64,000 nt of DNA from DATKZH01 sp964475955 (GTDB lineage Bacteria > Planctomycetota > Planctomycetia > Pirellulales > Thermoguttaceae), in NCBI GenBank assembly GCA_964475955.1, contig CAYYZY010000010.1, positions 1 through 64,000 on the forward strand. The letters are read 5' to 3'. Below, one piece after another: positions 47,689 to 56,187 of the stretch. Positions within the stretch are counted from its first letter, which is position 1, and the number at the start of each line of letters is the position of its first letter. The translations under genes were made by a program, and so were the position numbers. The notes beneath the pieces were generated by a model that saw nothing but the letters and a program-made list of their open reading frames with translations, was not told the DNA's origin and did not search any database.

Positions 47689-47806
47689 CGTCGTTGTGGC
47701 TTGAGACACTGGCGTGACTTGACGGTCCTCGCCGAGTCTCTCTCCGATGCTACCTTTGTGGGGACCAATTCCACTTCCACAGCTTCGCTTTCGATCGAGC
47801 GATCCG

Positions 47807-48250
47807 ATGACAACCACGACGACGTCGTTCTTCATGAACTGTCCGCAGTGCGGCCTGATGATCCCGAAAGGCGGCCCGTGCGCGGAGTGCCATTGGTCGG
47901 AGAACGCGGCGGCGACCATAGACTCCGATCCGGATACGGTGCGATCGTTCGCCGCGCGTCGCCGGGTCCATTTGCGAAACTACGCGATCTTCATGGTTCT
48001 GTCGTTGACCACCGGCCTCGTTTCCCTGGTTGCGGCTTTCATGTGGATCAAGGTCATCTATTTTGGAGACGTGGTTGCCTTCCTGTTGATCGGCCTTTTG
48101 ACCGTCGCAAGCGCGATTCTCGGAGTGACGACGGCGTGCGCGAAGAAGCTGTTTCCCTTCGATTTGAACTGCCCGTCCTGCGGCATCCGACTGGACGAGT
48201 TGGGGACCATCGGCGAGCACTGCCCGAATTGCAGCGCCCGACTCAAATAA
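47807..48250 (+). CDS. Zinc-ribbon membrane protein
   Basis: A 147-residue protein. An N-terminal zinc ribbon (C-P-Q-C-G and C-A-E-C, about residues 12-30) is followed by two membrane helices (about 58-80 and 85-108) and a C-terminal zinc ribbon (C-P-S-C-G and C-P-N-C, about 122-144). ATG 47807 is preferred; a start at 47747 would add 20 residues of poor quality. Function is unknown. Two zinc ribbons flanking a membrane hairpin suggest a cytoplasmic metal-binding or protein-binding role. It is convergent with mutS. Confidence 0.75.
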   Translation: MTTTTTSFFMNCPQCGLMIPKGGPCAECHWSENAAATIDSDPDTVRSFAARRRVHLRNYAIFMVLSLTTGLVSLVAAFMWIKVIYFGDVVAFLLIGLLTVASAILGVTTACAKKLFPFDLNCPSCGIRLDELGTIGEHCPNCSARLK

Positions 48251-48289
48251 CAGTCCGGAGGATGAATCGGCGCACGAGTTCTCTCCCTC

Positions 48290-50902
48290 TCACCGCGCCT
48301 TCTTCTTCTCCGCGGCGAGCGACGCTTGCCAGCGGTGGATGAGCTGGAGGGCTTCGAGCGGCGTGGTCTGGTTGAGGTCGACCGAGCGGACGTCGTCCAA
48401 GAGCGGGTGGTCGGCCGGGCCGAAGAGGCTGAGCTGAAAGTCGCCGACGCGGCGCTTCTCCGCGCGGCGGGCGATCTTCGGGCGGCCGGCCGCGTCGAGG
48501 TGCTCGTCTTCGAGCTGCGCGAGGACCTCCTTCGACCGGTCGACCACCCGGCGCGGCACGCCGGCCAGCCGGGCCACGTGGATGCCGTAGCTCTTGTCGG
48601 CCGCCCCCTCGACGATCTTGTACAGAAATACCACCTCGTCCTGCCACTCGCGCACCGCCACGTTGAGGTTCTTCACCCTGGGGAGCGATTGGTCCAGGTC
48701 GGTCAGCTCGTGGTAGTGCGTGGCGAAGAGCGTGCGGCAGGCGACGCGCTCGTGCAGGTACTCGACCACCGCCCAGGCGAGCGAGATGCCGTCGTACGTG
48801 CTCGTGCCGCGGCCGATCTCGTCGAGGATGACCAGGCTCCGTTCGGTGGCCGTGTTGAGGATGCGGGCCGTCTCGGTCATCTCGACCATGAACGTGCTCT
48901 GGCCGCGCGTCAGCTCGTCGCTGGCCCCCACCCGGGCGAAGATGCGGTCGGCAATGCCCACCCGCGCCCGGCGCGCGGGCACGAAGCTGCCGATCTGGGC
49001 CATGAGCGTGATCAGGGCGACCTGCCGGATGTAGGTGCTTTTGCCTGACATGTTCGGCCCGGTGATCAGCAGGATCGCGCCCGCGTCGCCGCCGGCGCGC
49101 ACGTCGTTGGGGACGAACGTGCCTTCGGGCTCGATCAGGTCGAGCACGGGGTGGCGCCCGTCGTCGATCTCGAGCACCGGCTCGTCGACCACCTGGGGCC
49201 GCGTGTAGTTGCGATCGCGGGCCAGCTCGGCCAGGCCGGCGAGCACGTCGATTTGGGCGAGCACGGCGGCGGTCGCCTGCATGCGGCGCCGGGCGGCGGC
49301 CACGGCGTCGCGCAGCTCGACGAACAGCCCGTATTCCAGCTCCTTGGCCCGTTCGTCGGCCGTCAGCACCTTCTCTTCGTACTCCTTCAGTTCCGGCGTG
49401 ATGTAGCGCTCGGCGTTCTTGAGCGTCTGCTTGCGGATGTACGAATCGGGCACCTTGTCGCGGTGGGCGTTGGTTACTTCGATGTAGTAGCCAAACACCT
49501 TGTTGAACCCGACCTTGAGCGAGGGGATGCCCGTGCGCCGGGTCTCTTCCGCCTGGTAGCCGGCGATCCACTGCTTGCCGCCGCTGCGCAGCTCGCGGAG
49601 CGAATCGAGCTCGGCGTGGTAGCCCTCGCGGATGAACCCGCCCTCGCGGCTGGACAGCGGGCAGTCGTCGGCCAGGGCGGCGTCGAGCCGGCCGCGCAGG
49701 TCGGCGCAGAGGTCGATCTCCCCCTCGAGCCGATTCAAAAGCGGGCTGGCGCGCGCGGTGAGCTTCGCCTTCACGGCCGGCAGGCACCGCAGGGTGCGGC
49801 CCAGGAAGCTGAGGTCGCGCGGGCTGGCCCGGCCGGTCGCCACGCGCGCGAGGAGACGCTCGACGTCGTACACCCGGCGGAGCGATTCGCGCAGGTCCTC
49901 GGCCAGGGCGGGCTGCTCGACCAGTTCGGCGACCGCGTCGAGTCGCTGGTCGATCGCCGCGACGTCGGTCAGGGGGCCGGCGAGCCACTCGGCCAAGAGG
50001 CGCGAGCCCATGGCCGTGACCGAGCGATCGAGCACGCCGAGCAGCGACCCCCGGCGGCGTCCGTCGCGGAGCGTGCGCATGATCTCCAGGCTGCGGCGGC
50101 TCGACTCGTCGATCTCCAGCGCGTCGCCGATGCGGTAGGGCGCAAGCCGCTCGATGTGGTCGAGCGAGGTCTTCTGGGTCTCGGCCAGGTAGTCGAGGAT
50201 CGCGCCGGCCGCGCGGATCGCCGGGCCGTCGTCTTCCGGGGTGAACCCGAACCCCTCCAGCGTGGCCGTGCCGAAGTGCTTGGCGAGATTCTCGCCGGCG
50301 CCGGCCAGGGCGAACGCCCAGTCGGGCCGGCGCGTGAGCATCATCTCGTGCGCGAGCAGGCCGGGCAGCGGATCGCCCCTCTCGGCGACGAGGCACTCGG
50401 CCGGGCCGATGCGGGCGAGCTGGTCGGCCAACTGGCGGCGGGCGAACGCGGCGGCGACGAATCGGCCGGTCGACAGTTCCACCCAGGCCACGCCGGCCGG
50501 GTCGCCGGGGGCCACCGCGGCCAGGTAGTTGCTCTCGCGCGGGTCGAGCAGGGCGTCGTCGGTGACGGTGCCGGGGGTGACGATGCGCGTCACCTCGCGC
50601 CGCACCAGCCCCTTCGCCTGCCTGGGATCTTCCACCTGGTCGCAGACGGCCACGCGCAGCCCGGCGGCGATCAGCTTGCCCAGGTAGCCTTCGAGCTGAT
50701 GGTGCGGGAACCCCGCCATGGGGACGGCGTTCTCGCCCTTGTCGCGGCTGGTCAGCGCGAGGTTGAGCGTTCGGGCGGCCGTTTTGGCGTCGTCGTTGAA
50801 CAGCTCGTAGAAGTCGCCCATGCGAAACAGCAGGAGCGCGTCGGGACAGGCCCGCTTCGCTTCCTCGTACTGCTTCATCATGGGGGTGACGGCGCCGGAC
50901 AT
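48290..50902 (-). CDS. mutS: DNA mismatch repair protein MutS
   Basis: The protein recognises mismatches and recruits MutL. It has 870 residues, the usual MutS1 length. The mismatch-reading F31-Y-E33 lies in M-G-D-F-Y-E-L-F. The ATPase domain has Walker A G-P-N-M-S-G-K-S-T, Walker B L-V-I-L-D-E-I-G-R-G-T-S-T, and the T-H-Y-H-E-L signature. The C-terminal extension is present. ATG 50902 gives the usual T-P-M-M-K-Q-Y start a few residues on. A longer reading to 51004 lacks family support. It follows the gene at 50983 on the same strand, about 80 bases downstream. Confidence 0.97.
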   Translation of the reverse strand: MSGAVTPMMKQYEEAKRACPDALLLFRMGDFYELFNDDAKTAARTLNLALTSRDKGENAVPMAGFPHHQLEGYLGKLIAAGLRVAVCDQVEDPRQAKGLVRREVTRIVTPGTVTDDALLDPRESNYLAAVAPGDPAGVAWVELSTGRFVAAAFARRQLADQLARIGPAECLVAERGDPLPGLLAHEMMLTRRPDWAFALAGAGENLAKHFGTATLEGFGFTPEDDGPAIRAAGAILDYLAETQKTSLDHIERLAPYRIGDALEIDESSRRSLEIMRTLRDGRRRGSLLGVLDRSVTAMGSRLLAEWLAGPLTDVAAIDQRLDAVAELVEQPALAEDLRESLRRVYDVERLLARVATGRASPRDLSFLGRTLRCLPAVKAKLTARASPLLNRLEGEIDLCADLRGRLDAALADDCPLSSREGGFIREGYHAELDSLRELRSGGKQWIAGYQAEETRRTGIPSLKVGFNKVFGYYIEVTNAHRDKVPDSYIRKQTLKNAERYITPELKEYEEKVLTADERAKELEYGLFVELRDAVAAARRRMQATAAVLAQIDVLAGLAELARDRNYTRPQVVDEPVLEIDDGRHPVLDLIEPEGTFVPNDVRAGGDAGAILLITGPNMSGKSTYIRQVALITLMAQIGSFVPARRARVGIADRIFARVGASDELTRGQSTFMVEMTETARILNTATERSLVILDEIGRGTSTYDGISLAWAVVEYLHERVACRTLFATHYHELTDLDQSLPRVKNLNVAVREWQDEVVFLYKIVEGAADKSYGIHVARLAGVPRRVVDRSKEVLAQLEDEHLDAAGRPKIARRAEKRRVGDFQLSLFGPADHPLLDDVRSVDLNQTTPLEALQLIHRWQASLAAEKKKAR

Positions 50903-50982
50903 GCCGCCATGGTAGCAAATCGCCGGGCGGATGCGCAAGAGGGGGGAGTGCGATAACGTCGGCCCGTGCGAAGCGTTTCGCG

Positions 50983-52008
50983 TTACCGCCAGGCGTACCT
51001 CCACGCCCGGGCGTCGAGGTCGATCGGCTTGCCGTCCAGCTCCACGTTGGCCGGCTCGTCGTTGAAGTTCTGCACGACCCAGCTTCCGTCGGCGAAAAGG
51101 CAGAGCGAAACGCGGTTCGGGGCGCGGAACGAGCGGCCCAGCGGCGCGAGCAGTCGGGCGCGCGGCGGGTCGATCTTGGCCTGCTCGAGCTCCAGCAGCG
51201 ACTTGGGGCTGCCGCCGACCGGCAGGATCCGCACGTTGGGCCGCTTCAGGTCGACCCGGCCGGCCAGGCGATCGGCCAGGCCGTCGGTCACCAGCACGGG
51301 CTTGCCCGCCGCGACGAAGCGGGTGAGCTTCTCAGGCAGGTCGACGTCTTTGAGGGCGTGCACGGAGAAGAAGGCGGCCTGCGCCTCGGCGGGGAACTCG
51401 TGGCACGGGACCAGGGGCACGCCCGTCATGCCGACGAAGTCGAACACGCGGGGCTCGTTCTCCGGGTGGCTATTGGGCGGCTTGTACGCGGCCACGCCGA
51501 CCAGCTCGCGCTTGCCGACCTCTTCGGCTACGCCGAACAGCTCGGCGGTGAACCGGAAGATCTCGGCAACCCGCTCCTGCGTGGGCCGGTCGGTGTAGCA
51601 GGAGATGAGGTTCCAGCCGGTCGACCGCTTGCCGACGATCGTGGTCGTCACGCAACCGGAGACCTCCAAACCGGCCGCGCGGAGCCGATCGCGCGCGCGG
51701 ACCAGGGCGTCGCGCTCGGCCTGGTAATCGCTGCGGAACGACTCGACGTACACCTTCGTGACGGCCGTCCGCTTGCACCAGTCGATGGCGTCGTCGATGC
51801 CCCGGTCGGTCGAGAGCAAATCGCGCACCTGCGAGGCCGTGACCAGCGTGGAGAAGCGATGGACGTCCTGCCTCTCGTGGGCGAGCTGCCAGAGATCGGG
51901 CGCCCCCTTCTGCGCAGGCGCCTCGGCCGACAGGGGCTGTGCCGCCGCAATCACCCCCAGCAGGACCACGAGAAACCGTCTGGCAGTCGATCCGAGAAGC
52001 TTCGTCAT
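50983..52008 (-). CDS. Exported protein of an uncharacterised family, apparently missing its middle
   Basis: A 341-residue protein with a clear signal peptide (R-R-F-L-V-V-L-L-G-V-I-A-A-A) and a strong ribosome binding site (AGGAGG seven bases before ATG 52008). The first part (R-G-I-D-D-A-I-D-W-C, T-K-V-Y-V-E-S-F-R, C-V-T-T-T-I-V-G-K-R-S-T-G-W-N, S-C-Y-T-D) and the last part (G-V-A-A-Y-K-P, D-F-V-G-M-T-G-V-P-L) resemble a family I recall from planctomycetes and verrucomicrobia, of sugar-hydrolase-like outline. In the members I recall, an acidic, Cys-rich segment of 100 or more residues follows the A-E-L-F point. Here the two parts are fused directly, so an internal deletion is likely. Function unknown; the product may be inactive. 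Confidence 0.7.
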   Translation of the reverse strand: MTKLLGSTARRFLVVLLGVIAAAQPLSAEAPAQKGAPDLWQLAHERQDVHRFSTLVTASQVRDLLSTDRGIDDAIDWCKRTAVTKVYVESFRSDYQAERDALVRARDRLRAAGLEVSGCVTTTIVGKRSTGWNLISCYTDRPTQERVAEIFRFTAELFGVAEEVGKRELVGVAAYKPPNSHPENEPRVFDFVGMTGVPLVPCHEFPAEAQAAFFSVHALKDVDLPEKLTRFVAAGKPVLVTDGLADRLAGRVDLKRPNVRILPVGGSPKSLLELEQAKIDPPRARLLAPLGRSFRAPNRVSLCLFADGSWVVQNFNDEPANVELDGKPIDLDARAWRYAWR

Positions 52009-52102
52009 CGTTCTTCCTCCTCTCACGTTCAAGCAGCCGTCGGGTGCGCGCTCGCACGGACGTGGAATGTGGCCCGCCGTGAGCATTTTGATGCAGCAAT
52101 AC

Positions 52103-52552
52103 TCAATCCGGGATTGAAGGTAAGTCACGGAGCACATCGATTTCAACGTTTGGGACTGGCAGAGCTTCTCCATGGTCGTAGTTGATGGTTATGTCACCCA
52201 CCAGGGTACACTGATCCCAGGTGGGCTCGATGATGGCGAAATAAAACGCAGCGTGCTTGCCCCCATCTATACTCTCCGGACGCTCGAATTCCTTCACGAA
52301 GTTCTTCTGATCTACATGATGGTCGCTTGCATCGTACAACACAGAAATGCCTTTCGCCTTCCCGACGATCCACCGCTCTGGAGTGTCCTTCTTCTGAGTG
52401 TATTCAAACACAACCGATGTGATTGCGGCTTCACTGTTCGTTGGCTCGTAAATGCTGTCCAGGACTCGCGTTGTGCGTCTGGTGGCCTGTGCAGGGTGCC
52501 CATCGGTGCAGAAGCTATCGCTTGCGGTTGAGGGGCTCAAACGGAAGCCCAC
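52103..52552 (-). CDS. Small protein of unknown function, lower GC than neighbours
   Basis: Up to 149 residues. The C-terminal ~115 residues look like a folded alpha/beta protein (V-V-F-E-Y-T, I-S-V-L-Y-D, F-Y-F-A-I-I-E-P, I-T-I-N-Y-D) with normal composition for a real gene. GC is close to 50 percent, well below the surrounding DNA, which suggests recent acquisition. The only in-frame start that fits, GTG 52552, has no ribosome binding site and gives a poor N-terminus, so the gene may be truncated at its 5' end. No family recognised. Confidence 0.5.
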   Translation of the reverse strand: MGFRLSPSTASDSFCTDGHPAQATRRTTRVLDSIYEPTNSEAAITSVVFEYTQKKDTPERWIVGKAKGISVLYDASDHHVDQKNFVKEFERPESIDGGKHAAFYFAIIEPTWDQCTLVGDITINYDHGEALPVPNVEIDVLRDLPSIPD

Positions 52553-52697
52553 GGATGATCGGCAAGTCTTCGTCCTCGCGCGCGGGTGACTGCCCTAGGG
52601 AAGCGCTCCCACTCGCAGCGCTCTCGGGCAATATACAGGACGGGAGCACACGAAGGCAAGCTGGAGCGGGGCTCGCGCAAGATGACGAGCGGCAGGG

Positions 52698-53099
52698 CTA
52701 CATGCGGTTGGTCGCAACTGGCGCCACCTGGACAGCCTGTGCCGTTCCGAGACCTTCGGCCAGCGGAACGCCGCGGAGGACGTTCCCTACAGTTCGTGTC
52801 GGCCAGTTGCGCATGTAGCGAATCGCCGGGAAGAACAGGCAAAACGGCAAGCCGCTGGCGATGAGGACGGACGCCAGTATCGCCGACTCGACCAGTCGCC
52901 GGATGCCGAAATCGCCTTCGTCGGTGAACGCCTCCATGGCAAACACGAGCCACAGCAAAACGCACACGGCCGCCCATTCGACGAACGTCGCTCGGGCAAG
53001 CCGCCGGAAACGCACGCCCGGCTGGTCAAGGACGGATGGAGTGCGGGGCGCCGAGGAGCTCGCGGCGGGGGGCTCGGTTCGGGCCTCGCAGGCGGTCAT
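52698..53099 (-). CDS. Small two-helix membrane protein
   Basis: About 133 residues with two membrane helices (F-V-E-W-A-A-V-C-V-L-L-W-L-V-F-A-M and A-I-L-A-S-V-L-I-A-S-G-L-P-F-C-L-F-F). ATG 53099 is the best ATG, but no clear ribosome binding site is seen and the frame is open further upstream, so the start is uncertain. The final ~30 residues are encoded by a dispersed palindrome (52765-52786) and following DNA, so the original C-terminus may have been replaced. It lies 122 bases after the metacaspase gene on the same strand and may be its partner. Confidence 0.55.
   Translation of the reverse strand: MTACEARTEPPAASSSAPRTPSVLDQPGVRFRRLARATFVEWAAVCVLLWLVFAMEAFTDEGDFGIRRLVESAILASVLIASGLPFCLFFPAIRYMRNWPTRTVGNVLRGVPLAEGLGTAQAVQVAPVATNRM
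52765..52786. repeat. Dispersed GGAACGCC palindrome, copy 1
   Basis: GGAACGCC-GCGGAG-GACGTTCC (one mismatch). The same palindrome, perfect, occurs at 60710-60731. This copy lies inside the 3' end of a membrane protein gene. Confidence 0.65.
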
Positions 53100-53221
53100 G
53101 TGGTGGGCGCCGTCGCAACGCCGGAGGCGGAACAACGTGATCGGCCGGTCGGCGGCCAGCGTGGCGTTGACTACCAGCGGAAGCTCCTTGTTGAAGAATC
53201 CACTTGCGGTTTGCGCCCTGA

Positions 53222-55429
53222 TTACGGCGTTGCGTCCCAGCGGAGGAGGGTGGCCGACCAGGTGGGGTCGGCGGATTTCTGGGGCTTGGGGCGGCGGCCG
53301 CGCGTGCGGAAGTAGGTGTGTTCGACGAGCAGCGCCTCGAGCGGCGAACCGGCGGCCGCGCTCCGCGTGCGCGGAAGGGACGGCTGGGCCAAAAGGTGGA
53401 AGTCGTTCGGCCGGTCGGTCGCCAGCACGATCGCCTGGTGCGGCCCGTACGGCTCGGTGCACCGGTAGGGGCTGCTGGTGCGCGAGGTGCCCGGCTCCAG
53501 CCGCTGCTCGTCGACCAGGCCCACGCCTTCCTGGTGGGGCAGCACCGCGTGGATCTCCATGTCGGGATCGACGGCCAGCACCGACACGTACATCGGCTTC
53601 GGCGCGGTCGACGGCAGCGTGACGCGCACCGCAAACAGGTCGTCCCGGCGCATCGTGCGCAGCCCGTCGGCGCCGGGGGCCAGCGCGCGCGCGGCGGCGA
53701 TCTCCAGATCGTCGTTCAGCTCGACCGCGAGAAGCTCCAGCTCGACCGCGCTGGCGGCCGAGGCGGCCGACTGCGTGGCGGCCACCCGAAGCAGGTTCCG
53801 GGCGCGCACGATCCGCCGCAGGTAGTCCCTCAGGTGCCGCCTTGCCTCGCCGGGTTGGGTCAGGTCGATGGGCCCCCAGCCGCCGCGGAGTGACCGAGGC
53901 AGTGTTTCCCCCCGCACGCGTTCGGCCCGGGGCGCACCGGAGGTCATCCCAATTGCGGGGAAGAGGGCCGCCCGGTCGCCGTCGATCCGCAAAAGCAGGT
54001 CGCAGTCGGCGTCCCCCTCGACCCACGTGAGCCACTGCGACTCGCCCGGCTCGGGAATCGACGCGAGGGCCCCGCGGATCGCCTGCGGCACGCTCGGGTC
54101 GTCGGGGCCGAGCGCGGGCCCGTCGGTGTCGGAGTCGACGGCGCGCACCACGCGAAGCCGCGCGCCGCCGTGCGCGTGCTGGTGGTAGCGCTCGATGGCG
54201 TATCCGCGCTCGAAACTGCGGGCGAGGCCGATCTCGGTCTTGGCCTGCTGCGATGCGTCGGTCCACCGGAACGGCCGGGCGAAGGCACTTGGGCCTTCGA
54301 TCCGCTCAATTTCGAGCCAGGCCAGCAAGCGCTCGTGCTCGCCGGGTCGCTCGTAGAGTTCGTAGAGGGAACCGATGGTAACGCCATGAAACGCCCCGGC
54401 GGCCAGGCGCACGGTCCGCCCGTCGCGGCCCGACGGCTCCGCCCGAATAAAGGGCTTTCGGTCCATTCGGCTTTCCGCCCCGAGGACGACGCGGCGGAGC
54501 GACTCGGCCGTGCCTTCCAACTGCGGGGTGGGGGCGGGCACGACCGCGTCGCGGAGGTAGCGGTCGACGATCCTCTCGCGCAGCCCGCCGTAGGAGAGCG
54601 TCGAGACCTCGGGGCTCCCGCGAAGCACCTCGGCCAGAAACCGCGTCAAGAGCCCGTAGCTTTGGTCGTTTTCGCGATACTCGGGCTCCACCTCGTTTGC
54701 CCGGCAGGCGGAAAGAACCACGGCTTCCGGGGGGAGGCGTTTGGGGGTGATCTTGCGCCGCTCGTTCGACGTCGGCGTGAAGGGCACCACGCTGCGGTCG
54801 AGCCGACGAATGGTCGTGGTCCCGCGCACGCCCGTGCCCGAGTGGCAGCAGTCGAGCACGGCCCAGAGCCGGGCCCGGCCGCCGGCGCAGACCGCCTGGG
54901 CGAACCGGTAGAGTTCGTCGTCGCGCACGTCGTGCCGGCCGCCTTCCTCGTCGGCGTCGTAGGGGACGAGGGTTTCGTCGAGCGCGTCTTCCTCGTCGCA
55001 CTCGGCGTGCCCCTCCTCCTGATCGGGCACCCGGGAACCGTGCCCGCTGAAGTAGAACACGACCTGGGCCGGTCCGTTCGCCGAGACCTTTCCAACGCGC
55101 TCGGCGAGCCGGGCCATCTCGCGGCGGATGGCGGCGCCGGTGGCCTGTTCGTCGAGCAGCGTGACGATATCGTCGGGCCGGAACCCAAACCGGTCGACCA
55201 GCAGCGCCTCGATCAGCCGAACGTCGTTGCGGGAGCCGCGAAGCTGGCGTGCTTCCCCCAATTTTGGGTAGTCCTGGACGCCGACCAGCAGCCCCAGCCG
55301 CCCCGGACGGTCCGCTCGGCCATCCGCCTCCGTCGGAGCCGCCGCGAAGCAGGCAGACCGCGACCCGGCCGGGCCGATCAGGCCGATCGCCAGGAGGACA
55401 CAGGGCAGCAGCCGTCGCGTTCGGGTCAT
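53222..55429 (-). CDS. Secreted caspase-family (metacaspase-like, C14) protein
   Basis: A 735-residue protein. A signal peptide (R-R-L-L-P-C-V-L-L-A-I-G-L-I-G) is followed by a caspase-like domain (about 43-300). The catalytic pair is His130 in Y-F-S-G-H-G-S and Cys195 in L-D-C-C-H-S-G, both intact. The region after the catalytic His is rich in acidic residues, as in calcium-dependent metacaspases. The C-terminal part (about 590-700) resembles DUF4384 with P-M-Y-V-S-V-L-A-V-D-P-D-M-E-I. Metacaspases cleave after Arg or Lys. The gene probably acts in the periplasm or at the surface. Downstream on the same strand is a small membrane protein. Confidence 0.9.
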   Translation of the reverse strand: MTRTRRLLPCVLLAIGLIGPAGSRSACFAAAPTEADGRADRPGRLGLLVGVQDYPKLGEARQLRGSRNDVRLIEALLVDRFGFRPDDIVTLLDEQATGAAIRREMARLAERVGKVSANGPAQVVFYFSGHGSRVPDQEEGHAECDEEDALDETLVPYDADEEGGRHDVRDDELYRFAQAVCAGGRARLWAVLDCCHSGTGVRGTTTIRRLDRSVVPFTPTSNERRKITPKRLPPEAVVLSACRANEVEPEYRENDQSYGLLTRFLAEVLRGSPEVSTLSYGGLRERIVDRYLRDAVVPAPTPQLEGTAESLRRVVLGAESRMDRKPFIRAEPSGRDGRTVRLAAGAFHGVTIGSLYELYERPGEHERLLAWLEIERIEGPSAFARPFRWTDASQQAKTEIGLARSFERGYAIERYHQHAHGGARLRVVRAVDSDTDGPALGPDDPSVPQAIRGALASIPEPGESQWLTWVEGDADCDLLLRIDGDRAALFPAIGMTSGAPRAERVRGETLPRSLRGGWGPIDLTQPGEARRHLRDYLRRIVRARNLLRVAATQSAASAASAVELELLAVELNDDLEIAAARALAPGADGLRTMRRDDLFAVRVTLPSTAPKPMYVSVLAVDPDMEIHAVLPHQEGVGLVDEQRLEPGTSRTSSPYRCTEPYGPHQAIVLATDRPNDFHLLAQPSLPRTRSAAAGSPLEALLVEHTYFRTRGRRPKPQKSADPTWSATLLRWDATP

Positions 55430-55932
55430 GAAGCCACCTTGGGGTTTTGCAGGGCGAGCGGCGTCTGGGCCGACAGACCGCGGTCGGCCGCCCGAATCGT
55501 CTCGCAGCGCCGCCGACGCCCGCTACTCCATACTAATATGGTCAGGGAGGCAGGGAGACCGCCGGGGGGGTGCAGGGCGTGGGACTCACCGCTTTGAGGG
55601 GCCTCCAGATGGCGTGGCCTCGCCGAAACGAGGCCGGGTCTCGCCGGGCTTAACTCGTGCAGCATACACGGCTTGCGCCGTGCCGCAAGACGGTTTTGGG
55701 GCCGGCGCGGGGTTGTCCGACTTTTTTCCCGCTTCGGGCGGTCCGGGCGATCCGGCCGAGGCGAGAGATGCGTCGTGGGTGCCCTGCGGATGGCGATACG
55801 GCGGCGAGAAAGGAGAGCCATGGAGGGGGACCGGCGGAGTCGCGCCGGGTTGGTCGGGGGGAGGCGGAGCATGGGAACGAGCAATCGTCGGGCTTGGGCG
55901 GCGACCGGCGCGATCCTCTTGTTGCTTCGCAA

Positions 55933-55995
55933 CACCGACGAATTCGCGATTGCGTCTGAGGGAGTAGCCGGGCATGCTCCGCGAATTCGTCGGTG
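55933..55995. repeat. Perfect 16-bp inverted repeat with 31-base centre
   Basis: CACCGACGAATTCGCG (55933-55948) and its exact reverse complement (55980-55995). It abuts the dispersed repeat at 56006 and a smaller hairpin at 55920. Confidence 0.85.
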
Positions 55996-56005
55996 GCACC
56001 CGCTG

Positions 56006-56097
56006 AACGAGGAAAGGGAGTTCGTGGGGCACGATTCCATCGTGGGCCGGCACGTTGGAAACGTGCCCCACGGCGGTCTGTCGACTGGTGTCTGTTG
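56006..56097. repeat. Dispersed repeat, copy 2 (inverted)
   Basis: Reverse complement of the copy at 47342-47432 along its full length. Together with the adjacent inverted repeat it may be a larger non-autonomous element. Confidence 0.8.
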
Positions 56098-56187
56098 ACG
56101 TCGGCCTGGCGTGCCGTGTGTCGGTTCCGCCGAGTCGCATAGGCTTGGTCGGGGCGAGGGAGGGGTGCGCATCGGGCGCTTGGCGGG

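Larger units (their letters stand above)
46762..47806. other. Long repeat-rich gap
   Basis: This 1,045-base interval has no convincing gene on either strand. It holds an inverted repeat GTGGGTC/GACCCAC (46788-46812), a short tandem decamer array (47081-47124), a 91-base dispersed repeat (47342-47432), several copies of GGCTCCGCCT-type phrases (47245-47500), and two neighbouring 18-base palindromes (47643-47688). It looks like a landing zone for small non-coding repeats. Confidence 0.6.
55430..56187. other. Repeat-bearing gap upstream of the metacaspase
   Basis: This 758-base interval has no convincing gene. It contains an AT-rich palindrome CCATA-CTAA-TATGG (55528-55541) that may mark the metacaspase promoter, a hairpin TGTTGC-TTC-GCAACA (55920-55934), a perfect 16-bp inverted repeat (55933-55995) and a 92-base dispersed repeat (56006-56097). 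The last three abut and form one composite of about 180 bases. Confidence 0.6.

Noticed and set aside
55428..55967. A 179-codon + strand frame upstream of the metacaspase
   Set aside because: Low-complexity Gly/Arg/Pro product, no ribosome binding site, and it overlaps intergenic repeats.
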